64,000 nucleotides of DNA from Phoronis australis (GCA_002633005.1 NMRA01000103.1:713612-777611), one strand, 5' to 3'. Counted from the first letter of the stretch, positions 51,567-62,008 are shown. Notes: generated by a model not told the origin, from the letters alone. A program made the numbers and translations.

Positions 51567-51635
51567 ATGGAGAATGACAAAGAAAATGTCTCACCAACTG
51601 AAGATGAGTCGAGATCTTCGACGAGCAAACCTAAG
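51567..51635 (+). CDS. Candidate first coding exon of an unidentified plus-strand gene
   Basis: An ATG with G at -3 and +4 opens 23 codons, MENDKENVSPTEDESRSSTS then KPK, ending exactly at AAG before the donor GTAGGA. Read through, the frame would stop six codons later. Upstream, ACAACCGCCATTTTTG resembles a YY1-type promoter-proximal element. The acidic, Ser-rich start is typical of a nuclear or cell-cycle protein, but it is too short to identify. No second exon was found before the gap at 52,643, and the retroelement further right would lie in its intron. It could be a chance open frame. Confidence 0.35.
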
Positions 51636-52642
51636 GTAGGACGTTTTCGTTTGTAGCTGGGATGTTATCGCTAGACACCAATACTAGGGCGGTCGAATCG
51701 AATTTTTTTTCGTTTTGAAAAAAGACCTTACCACCATTGGAAAGATATTGTATTCCACTCCACAAAAGTTGGTTAGAGCAGTGCAATGTTATTGCCGTTT
51801 TTGTGGCGAAATTTGGGTCAATTTTGGATAGAGTTCGGCCATCTTGGATAGTTGTGAAAAGTTTCGACTTTAGCGCTCAATTTTAAGCATTATTGTTCAA
51901 CAGTTAAAGATGAAATTACTTTAACCACTAATATAGCTTCCAAGGTCAGCACTCGGCCAAGTGTTCTATTAATAATTGGGGTCGGCTGGCCAAGCAGACA
52001 CACAAGTTCGGCCTATTAACGCGGTACAAGAGAAAAGTCCGGAGTATACTCACATTACGTCCGCACAGGACGGTGTCGCGTGAAATTTCTTTCCCGTGAA
52101 ATTTCTTCCCAATCCGACTTTGCGCATGCGCAGATTGGCCAGGTTGGCATCCGGTCTTGAGAGCGTGAAATTTCTTCCCAGGGCACTTCTGTACGCTACT
52201 GTGAGACAGTTGAGTCGTTATCTCCTACGAACACGAATAATCAAGGATTGTTCTCCGGCTTCATTTTCGGAGCGCTCCACGCGCTCAGGGCGCATTCAAT
52301 GATTTTTAATCTACGAATTCACTTTTCCTTAGCAAGAAAGTGTAAATATTTTACTACAATTTTTACCCATTGTAGCTGTGATGGTCCATTTTTCCCACGG
52401 CGTGTGATTTTGTAAAATGATCTTAGAGTTTTTAATACGTCTCCTGATTCTCGCTAATTATTTCGCTTGCTGGAGCTTTCCTAAACCGATTTTGAAAATT
52501 TCCCTTTTTCCGAATCTTATGAACTGAATTTCCTGGAAAAAACAAGGTTTCCAATTTCTGTGTTTTCTTTTAGTGTACATTTTTGTAAGACTTTTCTGAA
52601 AGATGCGTTTGATGATGTAGGAACGCTATTTCACACAGGACA
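51636..52642. other. Non-coding stretch with promoter-like features
   Basis: Between the candidate exon and the assembly gap. The only structure I see is the CpG-rich patch with an NRF1-type site described separately. The rest is AT-rich. Confidence 0.5.
52060..52310. promoter_or_regulatory. CpG-rich promoter-like patch with NRF1 palindrome
   Basis: TGCGCATGCGCA at 52,121-52,132 is a perfect NRF1-type site, a motif concentrated in CpG promoters of animals. Around it the block CGTGAAATTTCTTYCC occurs three times (near 52,078, 52,095 and 52,163), and CpG is frequent. Which strand it would drive is not clear. Confidence 0.4.
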
Positions 52643-52802
52643 NNNNNNNNNNNNNNNNNNNNNNNNNNNNNNNNNNNNNNNNNNNNNNNNNNNNNNNNNN
52701 NNNNNNNNNNNNNNNNNNNNNNNNNNNNNNNNNNNNNNNNNNNNNNNNNNNNNNNNNNNNNNNNNNNNNNNNNNNNNNNNNNNNNNNNNNNNNNNNNNNN
52801 NN
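52643..52802. other. Assembly gap (160 N)
   Basis: Unsequenced run. The end of the retroelement probably lies in or near it. Confidence 1.
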
Positions 52803-53062
52803 ACCTCCATGGGTACAGAGGGTTGAAACTCTGCAGCCTCAGGGCCGGATGAATAAGGATCATCCAGAATGGAATCGTCAAAATCCCCCTCCGAGGAGAA
52901 GGATGTGGAGGGTTCCTGAGGTTCTGGACCACCTCCTTCCGTAGAAGTTGATGGGCCACAATCCACAAATGGTGCCGGCACCGGCATACCCTCGCCCTGT
53001 GGGGGGCGGGCACGACGGCGACGGCCGCTGAAACCGTTACCTGGGTAGGGGCATTCGCATTG
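52803..53062 (-). CDS. Partial open frame of unknown product downstream of the integrase
   Basis: On the same strand as the integrase and starting about 75 bases after its final stop, this frame runs into the gap. It shows a GRRRRARPPQ basic run, then from the ATG at 52,987 a Pro/Ser/Glu-rich acidic stretch (FSSEGDFDDSILDDPYSSGP). I recognise no family. It could be an accessory frame of the retroelement, part of a neighbouring element, or a host exon. GC content is clearly higher than in the surroundings, like the rest of the element. Confidence 0.35.
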
Positions 53063-53136
53063 CCCCTAAAAACGGGTAGGTCGGGATTCTGCTTTAATCT
53101 CACATCTTGACAAGAGAACCAAAAAATAAAAACAAT

Positions 53137-54615
53137 TTAACATGATAAGTAAGACCGCCCAATGGGTTTGCACCGAGGGCAATAATATCTGTCGATGGTA
53201 GCCGCCACCTCACTCTTGACTCCGACACAACTACCATGATACCATTCATCTCACGAATCGCATTGGATCATAAATCCTCCGTCATCCGGGCGGCGACATA
53301 CACAGTACAGGTCGTTATCAACAAGAAGGGGACTGGTAGAATTACCCACAGCTAACATCCTTTTAATCCAAGTAGGCAACGTTTCCAATTTATCATTACA
53401 AATTTTTAATCGATTATGATTAACAGTGGAAACTGAATTCTCAAGTCGGATCCTGAAAAGAAAGGACGTAAGAACATCAATAACAATGCCAGGACCTTTC
53501 CAAGGTGGACTTAATTTCTTACATTTGCCTTTAATGACCACGGTGTCACTAATATATACAACGTCACCCGTCTTGAACAAGCGACGGTGTGCCCCAAGGT
53601 CGTAATCGCATTTCATACGGGCTTGGGTAGTCACCAAGGTCTTCCTGGCCACTTCATGTGCATTAGAAATTCTCTTTTGAAGAGTGTCAACAAAATCAAT
53701 AGGGGACACAGGGTCCTGCCCTCGTGCCACTGGATACATGAGAGTAACAGGATGATTAATCTCACGGACCAGCATAAGCATATTGGGAGTGAAACCTGTC
53801 TGCCTATTAACTGAAGACCTAATAGTACATGCGATCTGTGGCAAGAAAAGGTCCCAGTCATCTTGACTAGAAGAAACGTAACATCGGACAGCAACCATCA
53901 ATGTACGATTAAATCTTTCTACCTGACCATTGGATGAAGAGCGGTAAGGAGTAATCCTTGTCTTGTGTATCTGCAAAAGTTTACAGACATTAGAAAACAA
54001 AGCACTCTCAAAACTCCTACCCTGATCCGTAAAGATCTGGAAAGGGTAACCAAACCTTGTAAAAAACTCATTTATTGCTGCAAAAGCAGTTAATTCAGCA
54101 GTTTGGGCAGGCAAGGGAATACACTCTACGCACTTAGTGAACTGATCCACCATCATGAGTATGTGCGCATTACCCCTGGAAGTCATAGGAAAAGGCCCCA
54201 TAAAATCCAAGTGAACGTGTTCCATAGGAACACCAGCATGATACCAGTTCATAGGGAACTTCCCGTGCCTTCCCCTACCCTGCTTGTTATGGTTACAGGA
54301 AGAACAAGAATCTATGTACTTTTTAATGTCTGCTGTCATGCCACGCCAGTAAAAACTACTCTTAATATGTGATACCGTTCTGTCAATACCCTGACGTCCA
54401 GACGATGGAACATCATGGTGTAATTTAATGACGTTATCAACTATTGAGGACGGCACTACTAACAAACGAGATGATAATCCATCAGTAGATTTCCAGTATA
54501 AAACTCCATTCACCAGCTCCAGGTTATCTCTGTTCATCCAGTAAAACCTAGTACATTTACTAGCTAAAAAGAGAGTATCCTGACTAGGGTAAGATTGATT
54601 TTGAAGGGTGACGGG
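53137..54615 (-). pseudogene. Ty3/gypsy retrotransposon integrase with C-terminal PHD finger, interrupted by a stop
   Basis: This is the C-terminal part of a gypsy pol polyprotein. An open frame (Met at 54,537; frame open from 54,615) encodes the integrase that inserts retroelement cDNA into chromosomes. Counting from that Met, a zinc-binding region lies at about 40-81, with LHHD and CSSC but Arg where the second His is usual (SGRQG). The catalytic triad is D111, D171, E207 with 35 residues between the last two. A PPWKGPGIVI module follows near 345. At the C-terminus comes a PHD finger: YCVC, then FMIQC, then a TGA stop (53,251-53,253) at the place of the fourth zinc ligand. The same frame continues with [11 protein letters not shown] and YYCPRC to a TAA at 53,137. 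The pattern resembles the PHF8/PHF2 PHD finger and keeps the Tyr, Met and Trp of its H3K4me3 pocket. Reverse transcriptase, RNase H and LTRs are absent. Confidence 0.93.
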
Positions 54616-56764
54616 TCACGTGATAGCAGGGTGACCTCGGCTGGGCTCTTCTGGCGTCAGATGTCGCACCAGGCCAAGACCAACATTGTTAACGAAAAGG
54701 ACATCACAACATAGAGACGCCACAGCCGAGACTGACGTTGACATTTACTACACAAGTCAGCTACTTCATAGCGACTCCAATATGTATGCGTTCAAAGTTC
54801 ACCAAATTCACTTTCGTCTTAGTGACTCTTAGTCTCATTTCCGGTGGCACCGACAAGATGTTGACTTTTACTGAATTACAGCTACCTTTCAATCAATCGC
54901 TTCTCCGTCAAATAAGACGTAACCAACATTTAAATATGCAATTCCTTACTTAAGAAAAGGCTTTTAGTCATTTTCCTATAATTAATTTGTAAAAGATTAC
55001 GAAATATTTAAATAATTGCAGTGGAAAATGTCTTCCCCATTCGATTTGCACTAAAGCTTGCAATTCGGGTGCAATGACTATTTCACATTTACAAAAAAAA
55101 TCAATTTATGGTCATGAAAACAGTTGGAATATTTTGGTAAGTGGACTTTAGTCTATAAGGGCTCAGAAATGTATTATTTTTGTGTCCTTAGTCAGTAAAG
55201 TTAACAAAAATGAAGCACAATTTCATAAAATTGTCTTACCACGTGAATACTTCCTGCACAACATTTGAATTATCAGAGCCATAAAACTTCAATTGATGAG
55301 GTATTGATTTATTAACATTCAGTATTTCATTGAACAACAATGACGACTTATAAGATTACAAAATTAACAACTCAAGGTCTAAAAATGGCATGTAAATCCT
55401 CGTAGTGCAATGTTATACACATCAAAATCATCCATTCCAACATTCATGTCTATTAAATTGTAGTTGCATAGTAGTCCAACTATCTCCGATTTGTAATCTA
55501 CTAATTAATAAGGTCGTGCATTGTACACTCTTTTTCACACATTACTACAACATCTTTGTGATCAGTTTGGTTGTGAATATTCCGCCAATCATGGCTATCA
55601 CGTTAGAGTCCTTTAATACTTGATCATCTAAACATTCCTGTAACTTCAAAGCTGTTACAATCCTTGTGAGCACTTTCAACACCAACTTCCACTGTGACTT
55701 TCCTCTGTGATTAAATAAATCAACTTGTTGCATTCAAAATTTAACATTTAAAAGAACTGAAAATTTAGGCTCAAATTTTGAAATTTTTTACTTAAAGAAT
55801 CGACGTAAAAATTTCTGAAATAAAGACCTTTGTTAACTCTTGTATGTTTCATAAATATATAAAATGAAAGAGAGCAGTACAACAGAAATTGCGACAGTCA
55901 CAAAACAAAACATAAAAGAATTATTAAATAGTTGCATTGTCATGATTGTGTGAAGATGTCTATACTTTTGTTCGTTTATAACCAATGGTATACTGAATGG
56001 GAAAAAAATTAAGTAATGTATAAATGACTTCAGATAACCAAGCAGTTGTTAATGTAATTAATACAATTTAAGCAAGTACTTACTAGTGCATTCTTGTGTA
56101 CCAATGAGGCCAATAACAAAATACACTTAAATCATAATATACAACAAAAATAAGTTAAACTGAAAAGACTGCAAATAAAAAAACGAGGAAAGCTGACAAT
56201 CTAAACAATATTGAATGGGAGAAAAATAGCAATTATTCATAAAAAAATTTCCTCCAGAGTACCTTGCATGCTCAAGTGCATCTTGGCCCTATACTACACA
56301 TGTTGCGAACTTGATTAGACAATTTACATGAGTATGAAACTAAAACAAAGAGGCTGTTCATTACCTCTACAGCTTTGTGTCTACTCTGCATCGATGCACT
56401 TAGTTAGTTTGGTTCAAATGGTATTATAATTTTGAGTAACAAATTTGGGACAGTCAGCTTTCATGAATGCAGTTAAACTTTATACAATCACCAATGGCAA
56501 CATTTCCAACATTCAGTCTGAATCTAAAATAATGGGGATACATTGCCAAGGGTGATCAAATAGATTCTGACTGCATTCAGAACAAAAGACATTACTTGAA
56601 CTTAACTGATGAGGTCCCCTCTCCCTAAAGGCACAGTTTAACCTGCCTTGAGCACTCCAGCATCTCCGAGGCGATATCGGAGACCTGGACCGAGGAGACT
56701 TGACTAAGTCAGAAGGAACTGAAGCATATGTGTGTCTGTCAGCAACATGGATGTACTTTGGATT
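54616..56764. other. Non-coding stretch, nothing recognised
   Basis: AT-rich sequence left of the minisatellite. The retroelement homology ends abruptly at about 54,615 without an LTR. No other feature is supported. Confidence 0.5.
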
Positions 56765-57175
56765 GAGCAAGACAAAATTCAAAAACAAATTATACAAGGC
56801 TAAATCAAACTTCAACAATGGGTCTTGCAATGAGCAATACACTATTCAACAAGTCCTGCAAAGAGTAAGACCAAACCACCAGAAGGCCGTACAGCAAGCA
56901 AGACACATCAATTCAACAGGTCCTGCAATCAGCAAGACAAAATTCAAAAACAAATTATACAAGGCTAAGTCAAACTTCAAAAGCAGGTCTTGTAACGAGC
57001 AAGACACAATTCAGCAAGTCCTGCAAAGAGCAAGACCAAATCACCAGAAGGTCGTGCAACAAGCAAAACACAATTCAACAAGTCGTGCAAAGAGCAAGAC
57101 ACATTTCAAACAAACAAATTATAAAAGGGTTAAGTCAAACTTCAACAGCAGGTCAATGAAGGATCAAAGTCAATA
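56765..57175. repeat. Minisatellite with AGCAAGACMMAATTCAACAA / GTCCTGCAA units
   Basis: Units of about 30 bases alternate AGCAAGAC and GTCCTGCAA blocks, within a higher-order period of roughly 150-160 bases. A 158-codon open frame across it (repeating SKTKFKNKLYKAKSNF) merely reflects a unit length divisible by three. I do not call it a gene. Confidence 0.8.
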
Positions 57176-57404
57176 ACAAATTGCATATGAATTCAGCAAT
57201 AACACTAACATGAACAACAATTGTGTTTGCTAGATTAGGAGTAAAACAAGAAAAAAACAATAACGTCCAAAACAAGAACAATAACAAGTTATTCACATTT
57301 TTAATATTGATGATTCAACACGAAATTAAAATATCCAACGTTTAACCTTAAATACCTTCTTCAGATTTACACTGCCAAAAACTTGAGGGATGCACTAAAA
57401 ACTN

Positions 57405-57759
57405 CCGTACAACAAGCAAGACACATCAATTCAACAGGTCCTGCAATCAGCAAGACACATTTCGAACAAACAAATTATAAAAGGGTTAAGTCAAACTTCA
57501 ACAGCAGGTCAATGAAGGATCAAAGTCAATAACAAATTGCATATGAATTCAGCAATAACACTAACATGAACAACAATTGTGTTTGCTAGATTAGGAGTAA
57601 AACAAGAAAAAAACAATAACGTCCAAAACAAGAACAATGACAAGTTATTCACATTTTTAATATTGATGATTCAACACGAAATTAAAATATCCAACGTTTA
57701 ACCTTAAATACCTTCTTCAGATTTACACTGCCAAAAACTTGAGGGATGCACTAAAAACT
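57405..57759. repeat. Second haplotype copy of the minisatellite flank, contracted
   Basis: Repeats 56,887-57,403 after a single N at 57,404 but lacks about 150-160 bases inside the minisatellite, one higher-order unit. This is consistent with allelic repeat-number variation retained by the assembler. Confidence 0.8.
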
Positions 57760-57918
57760 GTAAATAAATGAAAACTACATCTGTTGACGTTTCATTCAAG
57801 TAGCACCATCTTGTCTTCAGGGAATACTAGTGTAACATACGCACCATATTGTCATATACAAAATCCAAGTTTCGCTGCACCTAGCGGTAAAAATACTCAC
57901 TAGGGATCCTCTCCGGAC

Positions 57919-59010
57919 TTACAAATGGTATAGAACACGTGCGTTCCTGGCCGAGTGCTCTAGAAGATATTCAGCACTACAATGACGCATTCGTGCTATC
58001 TTCCAGGCCACTTCCCCAATGAAACGTGGGGCCATGGGTCGAGAGGACGTTGCTAAATGTGGGGAATCAGTCTCCAATAGAAGCCGATTTAAGGGCACGG
58101 CTGCCACAGCTTTAGATTAAGTGGGGGAGAAATGGCGAGCACTGGCAGCAAAACCGTAATGAACATTGGGGAAAGCCTTTATCCACGATCGCACCTCCTG
58201 GGGGCTGCTAGAGAAACAATGGAGGTGGATGGGTTGGGCTCTGGGCAATACGTCACTCAGCAACTGTCAAATATATTGGTGACCAGAGTAAAAGGGCGAA
58301 GTAGAATCACGGGGCCATAGTTGCAATATGAGCACCGTGAAACGTCTGGAAGCGGGTAAGACCACGCACCAGCAACACGACCACTTGCTGCTGTACTTCA
58401 GCGCTACCATGACCTTCTTCTAATCCCAACTCACCTAGGGCAACTACATTAGGCAGCTGAAGAAGTCTGAAAATATCCTTCTCCAGTGCAGGATTATAGA
58501 ACTTAGCGTTCTTCGAATGGATGCCAATTGCAGCCTTTCAACCCGAATGGAACTTGTAATGCACGGGGTCGCAAAAGACGGCTATGCCCCCTGTTAAACG
58601 GATGAGATTTTTTGATGCACAAGGGAGCATCGCACTCATATTCTTGATTTCAGGGATTGTAAGCAGCCGACCCGCCAAATCAGAGGAAAAACGTTGGCAG
58701 GCAAAGGTCAGTCAGTCTAGCTGGAAATGAGAGTTGTCTGTCTCGGGTTTTGAGGCCGATGTTACGGGCTGCATATTGGCGGCTGTCTGTGGACCATACA
58801 AAGAGGGCACTTCAGCGGATATAGTCGCCGAGGTGGTGGTTGCTGGTGTCGACCGCTTTGGACGTACCTTGTTCTGCTCAACTAGGGACTGAGGCGGTAC
58901 AGGAGGGGGTGATAAAGGTTTAGCCTCAGGGCAAGAGGCAACCTGGGCATGTCATTCCTTGTTCACTGTCTCGCAGGTCAGGAAACCTAATTTCCCATGA
59001 CGGAACCCAC
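57919..59010 (-). pseudogene. TatD-type deoxyribonuclease (TATDN2-like) pseudogene
   Basis: TatD proteins are metal-dependent nucleases with a TIM-barrel fold. Reading leftward from about 59,010, one frame gives a Pro/Ser-rich linker (PLSPPPVPPQS, KVRPKRSTP), then SHFQLD followed by a stop near 58,715. The family has an HxH metal site there, so the second His has become Gln. It continues with GGIAVFCDP, a stop, AAIGIHSKNAKFY and LPNVVALGELGLEE. The frame then shifts near 58,300. A second frame carries IHLHCFSSSPQEV, FPNVHYGF, a further stop near 58,115, and the C-terminal LLLETDSPHL, ending at 57,919. With at least three in-frame stops in addition to the frameshift and a lost ligand, it is not functional. 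No introns are evident, which suggests a retrocopy or a mobile-element cargo. Confidence 0.82.
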
Positions 59011-60849
59011 CCTCGCACTCTTTTCTTTTCATATTGTTGCTTTGATTCTTTCTGAACCAAGGCCATTTTGCCAGAGTGCAGACGATCAGTAGTATCACGT
59101 GACAACTTATTCTCCACGACTGTTGTTAACGTGTCGCAGCGTCCTGTTTCGCAGAACACGTGTCCTGTTTAAATGTCCCGCGTCCTGTTTAAAAATCCCA
59201 CCACCGGTTTAAAGATTAGAGACCAGATTATAAGAAAGGCATTTAATAAGGCTCTATTTACGCTAGACAACAACTGGCCATAGCCCATTGAAACTGAATG
59301 AAGGCTAAGTGGTCAGTTGTGGAAAGCATAATCACGGATCTCACTCAAGCGGCAGAACGGGCCGATAGTCTATTTATGGTGTAGGCCTAACGTGGCTTGT
59401 ATATAATTGCTCAATCATCTTTTCAATTCAACTTGAATAACTAGTCATAGTCAATTAAATTGGTAAATAAAGGCCCAATGCCAGCTAAAAGCCTAATCCA
59501 CTACCTGGTCACTGGAGTTGGGGTCCGGCGCGAACGGCGAACGTCGCTGATCTTGTGGTCAAATCGCTTTTGTAGTCACTTTATGTGTTCGGTGGACAAC
59601 TGATCATATAAACCATTGAAAATAATTGGGTTACTCCCCTGTATTGTTACGAAACCATTGCCTGTCTGGACACATAAAACAAAGTTGCAGTTAACCCTAC
59701 TTTGTGACACTTGTAAGATGTCTCGCAATTGGCGATGGAAATTCTTAAGCATTTATAAAAGAATAAAATGAATAAAACTATCTTGCTCTTGGTTTTGCGC
59801 CACTGAAATGACCGCATGGATTGGTGGCCTGATTTTTGCCGAACAATTCGGACTATTGTCTGTTTTGCTTCCTGTTTTGATATAAACGTGGTGGCACATG
59901 CTCTAAATTCGCGAAATAAATGGAATAATTGTGAATCAATGGTAATAAATCTAGTAAAAGTGTCAGTAATTTAAAGTTTGTAAATCAACGCAAACCTTGA
60001 AACAAGTTTAGAGGGAATTATTTATACTCGCAGTGGCGACTTGAAATTTTTTCACAGGTCGTCAAACACAATCTGAGGTCGCATTGACAACCTGTAAGCC
60101 ACCAAAATGAGTTCTGCTTAACTATAAAGAAGTGCGCCTGACCTCTCTGCCCAATGAAGTGTGAAATTTAACCTTTAACTGAAGGCCCAGGGTCAGAAAT
60201 CCCACGTCACTCATTCTTTGATCTTTTCATGGAGCTGGAGTGGACTATTGACCCCAGACAGCCTGCCAATTTTAAGTGAGTGCGACCTTTTAAAGGCAAA
60301 ACAAAAGCGTGCAAAGGCGAATCCAAAGTGTGAGTCAATGAATCACCCCTAAACGACAAGTCTTAACTGTGGCTTGAAACTGTAGCTCTATAATTCACAA
60401 AGGGAGGACGCTCCCGTCACATTCCCCCAACCTCAGTTCTATATGTAAGTTAACACAGATCAAAATTATACAAGAGTACAAGTGAGTGACAACTTCATAA
60501 GTCGTAATTACAAGATATTTTTAAATGACAATAGTAAGAGTAGCAATATGCATTATAACAAGTCCTGACTGGTGAGACCATAATTATGACGTAGTAATAA
60601 AATATCTGTGGAGAAAGTAACACCGAATTCTTGGAAACACTTGACAATAAACAAACTCTAAACGCTGCCGACGAACTGGCACAATCAACACTCCCACTCC
60701 AGCATCCACTTTGTATCGCCCTCGAACCTCCAAAGCTCCACGTCCTCAAACGGCGCCTCTGCTTTATAGATTTCACCCATTCTTTGCCTCTGTTTTGCCT
60801 CCCTAAGTCGTGTCAGAATTGACAGTAGACAACCGCGGACTTGGTGAGT
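59011..60849. other. Non-coding stretch, little recognised
   Basis: Contains a half-element near 60,030-60,100 (CACAGGTCGTCAAACACA, GAGGTCGCATTGACAACCTG) related to the hAT-like MITE at 49,085. The frame beginning MALVQKESKQQYEKK on the minus strand at about 59,060 might be upstream sequence of the TatD pseudogene. Nothing else is supported. Confidence 0.45.
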
Positions 60850-61984
60850 GAAGAGGAGTGGCCTTTCTTTTGTTGGTGCCGCTTGACTCGGTAGGCTCTG
60901 GCCAATCTGAACCCGCACTCGCAGAGCGTAATGATGCGGCAGCGAGTCGTTTCGTGCTTTATAAGGTCAGACTCCCACTGAAATTTCCCGTTATCTTACG
61001 ACCGTGAGTGTTTTGATAATGGCCTTTTATAGAGCCATTTTGCAAATGCATTGAAAGTCGCTGCGTCGAGGAGCAGACTGTGTGCCCAATGTGATGTTGT
61101 TTCCCTTTAGGGCGAAAACGTTCGACCGCAAGGGAAGTGAATTCGTAAACAACAGTACATCAAGCAACAGTGTGGACCTTCTTGTGATTAATGTTATTTT
61201 TCATCACCAAATTAGAAATCTTCATATTCTTGTAGTAAATAATTACATCTACCTTGTCTTTAGAATGAAAAACTCTCACACTATTATAGAGTTTGTTAAT
61301 CTTGCATATAATTTTTGGACATACAGTTTTGTGGTATTTTTAACATTACCAGTGAATGGTTGTTCATTATAATGGTATTTAGCTAGTGAATGGTTGTTCA
61401 TTATAATGGTATTTAGCTTTTGATGCAAACCGTGTAATGTGCTTATCCACAAATGAGTTTGTGCAACCATTATTTATTTGAAATTGCTTTATGTGTTGAA
61501 CCTCACTAATAAACAAGTTCCAGTCTGACGAAACAATGCGGAGATTTACTAACTAGTGAAATAACTGTCTTATAATACCCAAGACAGTCGCTATCAACAT
61601 CAAGGCAAATACCTTTGTTAGTAGGATTGGGATAAAATGATATGGTGAATCTTGTGACTGAATTAAGTTTAAGAACAAAAGGTATCATGTCATTCACAGA
61701 TACCTCATGTATTAAGTGAATTTTAACACTGGATGGTTCTCAAGAATAGTCTTAAGTGATACCATTTTATCAATATTGCAATAGACGAAAATATCATCAA
61801 CATAGCGCACATATGTAGGAATGTGGTCAATGTTTCTGAATAGATCATAAAATAGTTCCAGGTGATCAGTACAATGGGTCCATGTGCGAGGCCTGGGCAC
61901 GTGTGGTACAATATGTATCAGACTTCCTGCAATTGTTTTTTTTTTACAATGAATGTGCAAAGGACATTTTAGAAGAGGATACAT
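60850..61984 (-). mobile_element. Penelope-like element remnant (reverse transcriptase and GIY-YIG parts)
   Basis: On the minus strand at about 61,815-61,778 is YVRYVDDIFVYCN, the reverse-transcriptase catalytic box, followed by LENHPVLKFT as in Penelope-like elements. After a frame break, 61,697-61,506 gives TRFTISFYPNPTNKGICLD, corresponding to the family's YRKPTNTG region. Further on, 61,090-60,990 reads IGHTVCSSTQRLSMHLQNGS then IKGHYQNTH, which resembles the core of the GIY-YIG endonuclease typical of this class. IKHETTRCRI follows at about 60,968-60,930. Several stops and shifts mean it is inactive. The N-terminus is missing to the right of 61,984. Confidence 0.72.
61351..61418. repeat. 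Tandem duplication of a 34-base unit
   Basis: AGTGAATGGTTGTTCATTAT plus the next 14 bases occurs twice in direct succession inside the Penelope-like remnant. The copies are identical, so the duplication is recent compared with the decay of the element. Confidence 0.95.
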
Positions 61985-62008
61985 CTATTCCCAAGCATTT
62001 TCCACCCC

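Noticed and set aside
53587-54372. Plus-strand open frames within the integrase region
   Set aside because: Shadows of the strongly supported minus-strand integrase frame.
56700-57176. 158-codon open frame with repeated SKTKFKNKLYKAKSNF
   Set aside because: It is the translation of a minisatellite whose unit length keeps the frame. The other haplotype copy is contracted, and there is no start context or domain.
59500-59560. Possible LTR/primer-binding-site sequence (TGGGGTCCGGCGCGAACGG)
   Set aside because: No matching LTR pair was found, and no gag or pol lies beside it.
60830-60980. C2H2 zinc-finger-like reading (CECGFRLARAYRVKRHQQKKGH) on the minus strand
   Set aside because: The Cys spacing is wrong (C-x-C), and the segment directly follows GIY-YIG-like sequence of the Penelope remnant, whose C-terminal HETTR region explains it better.
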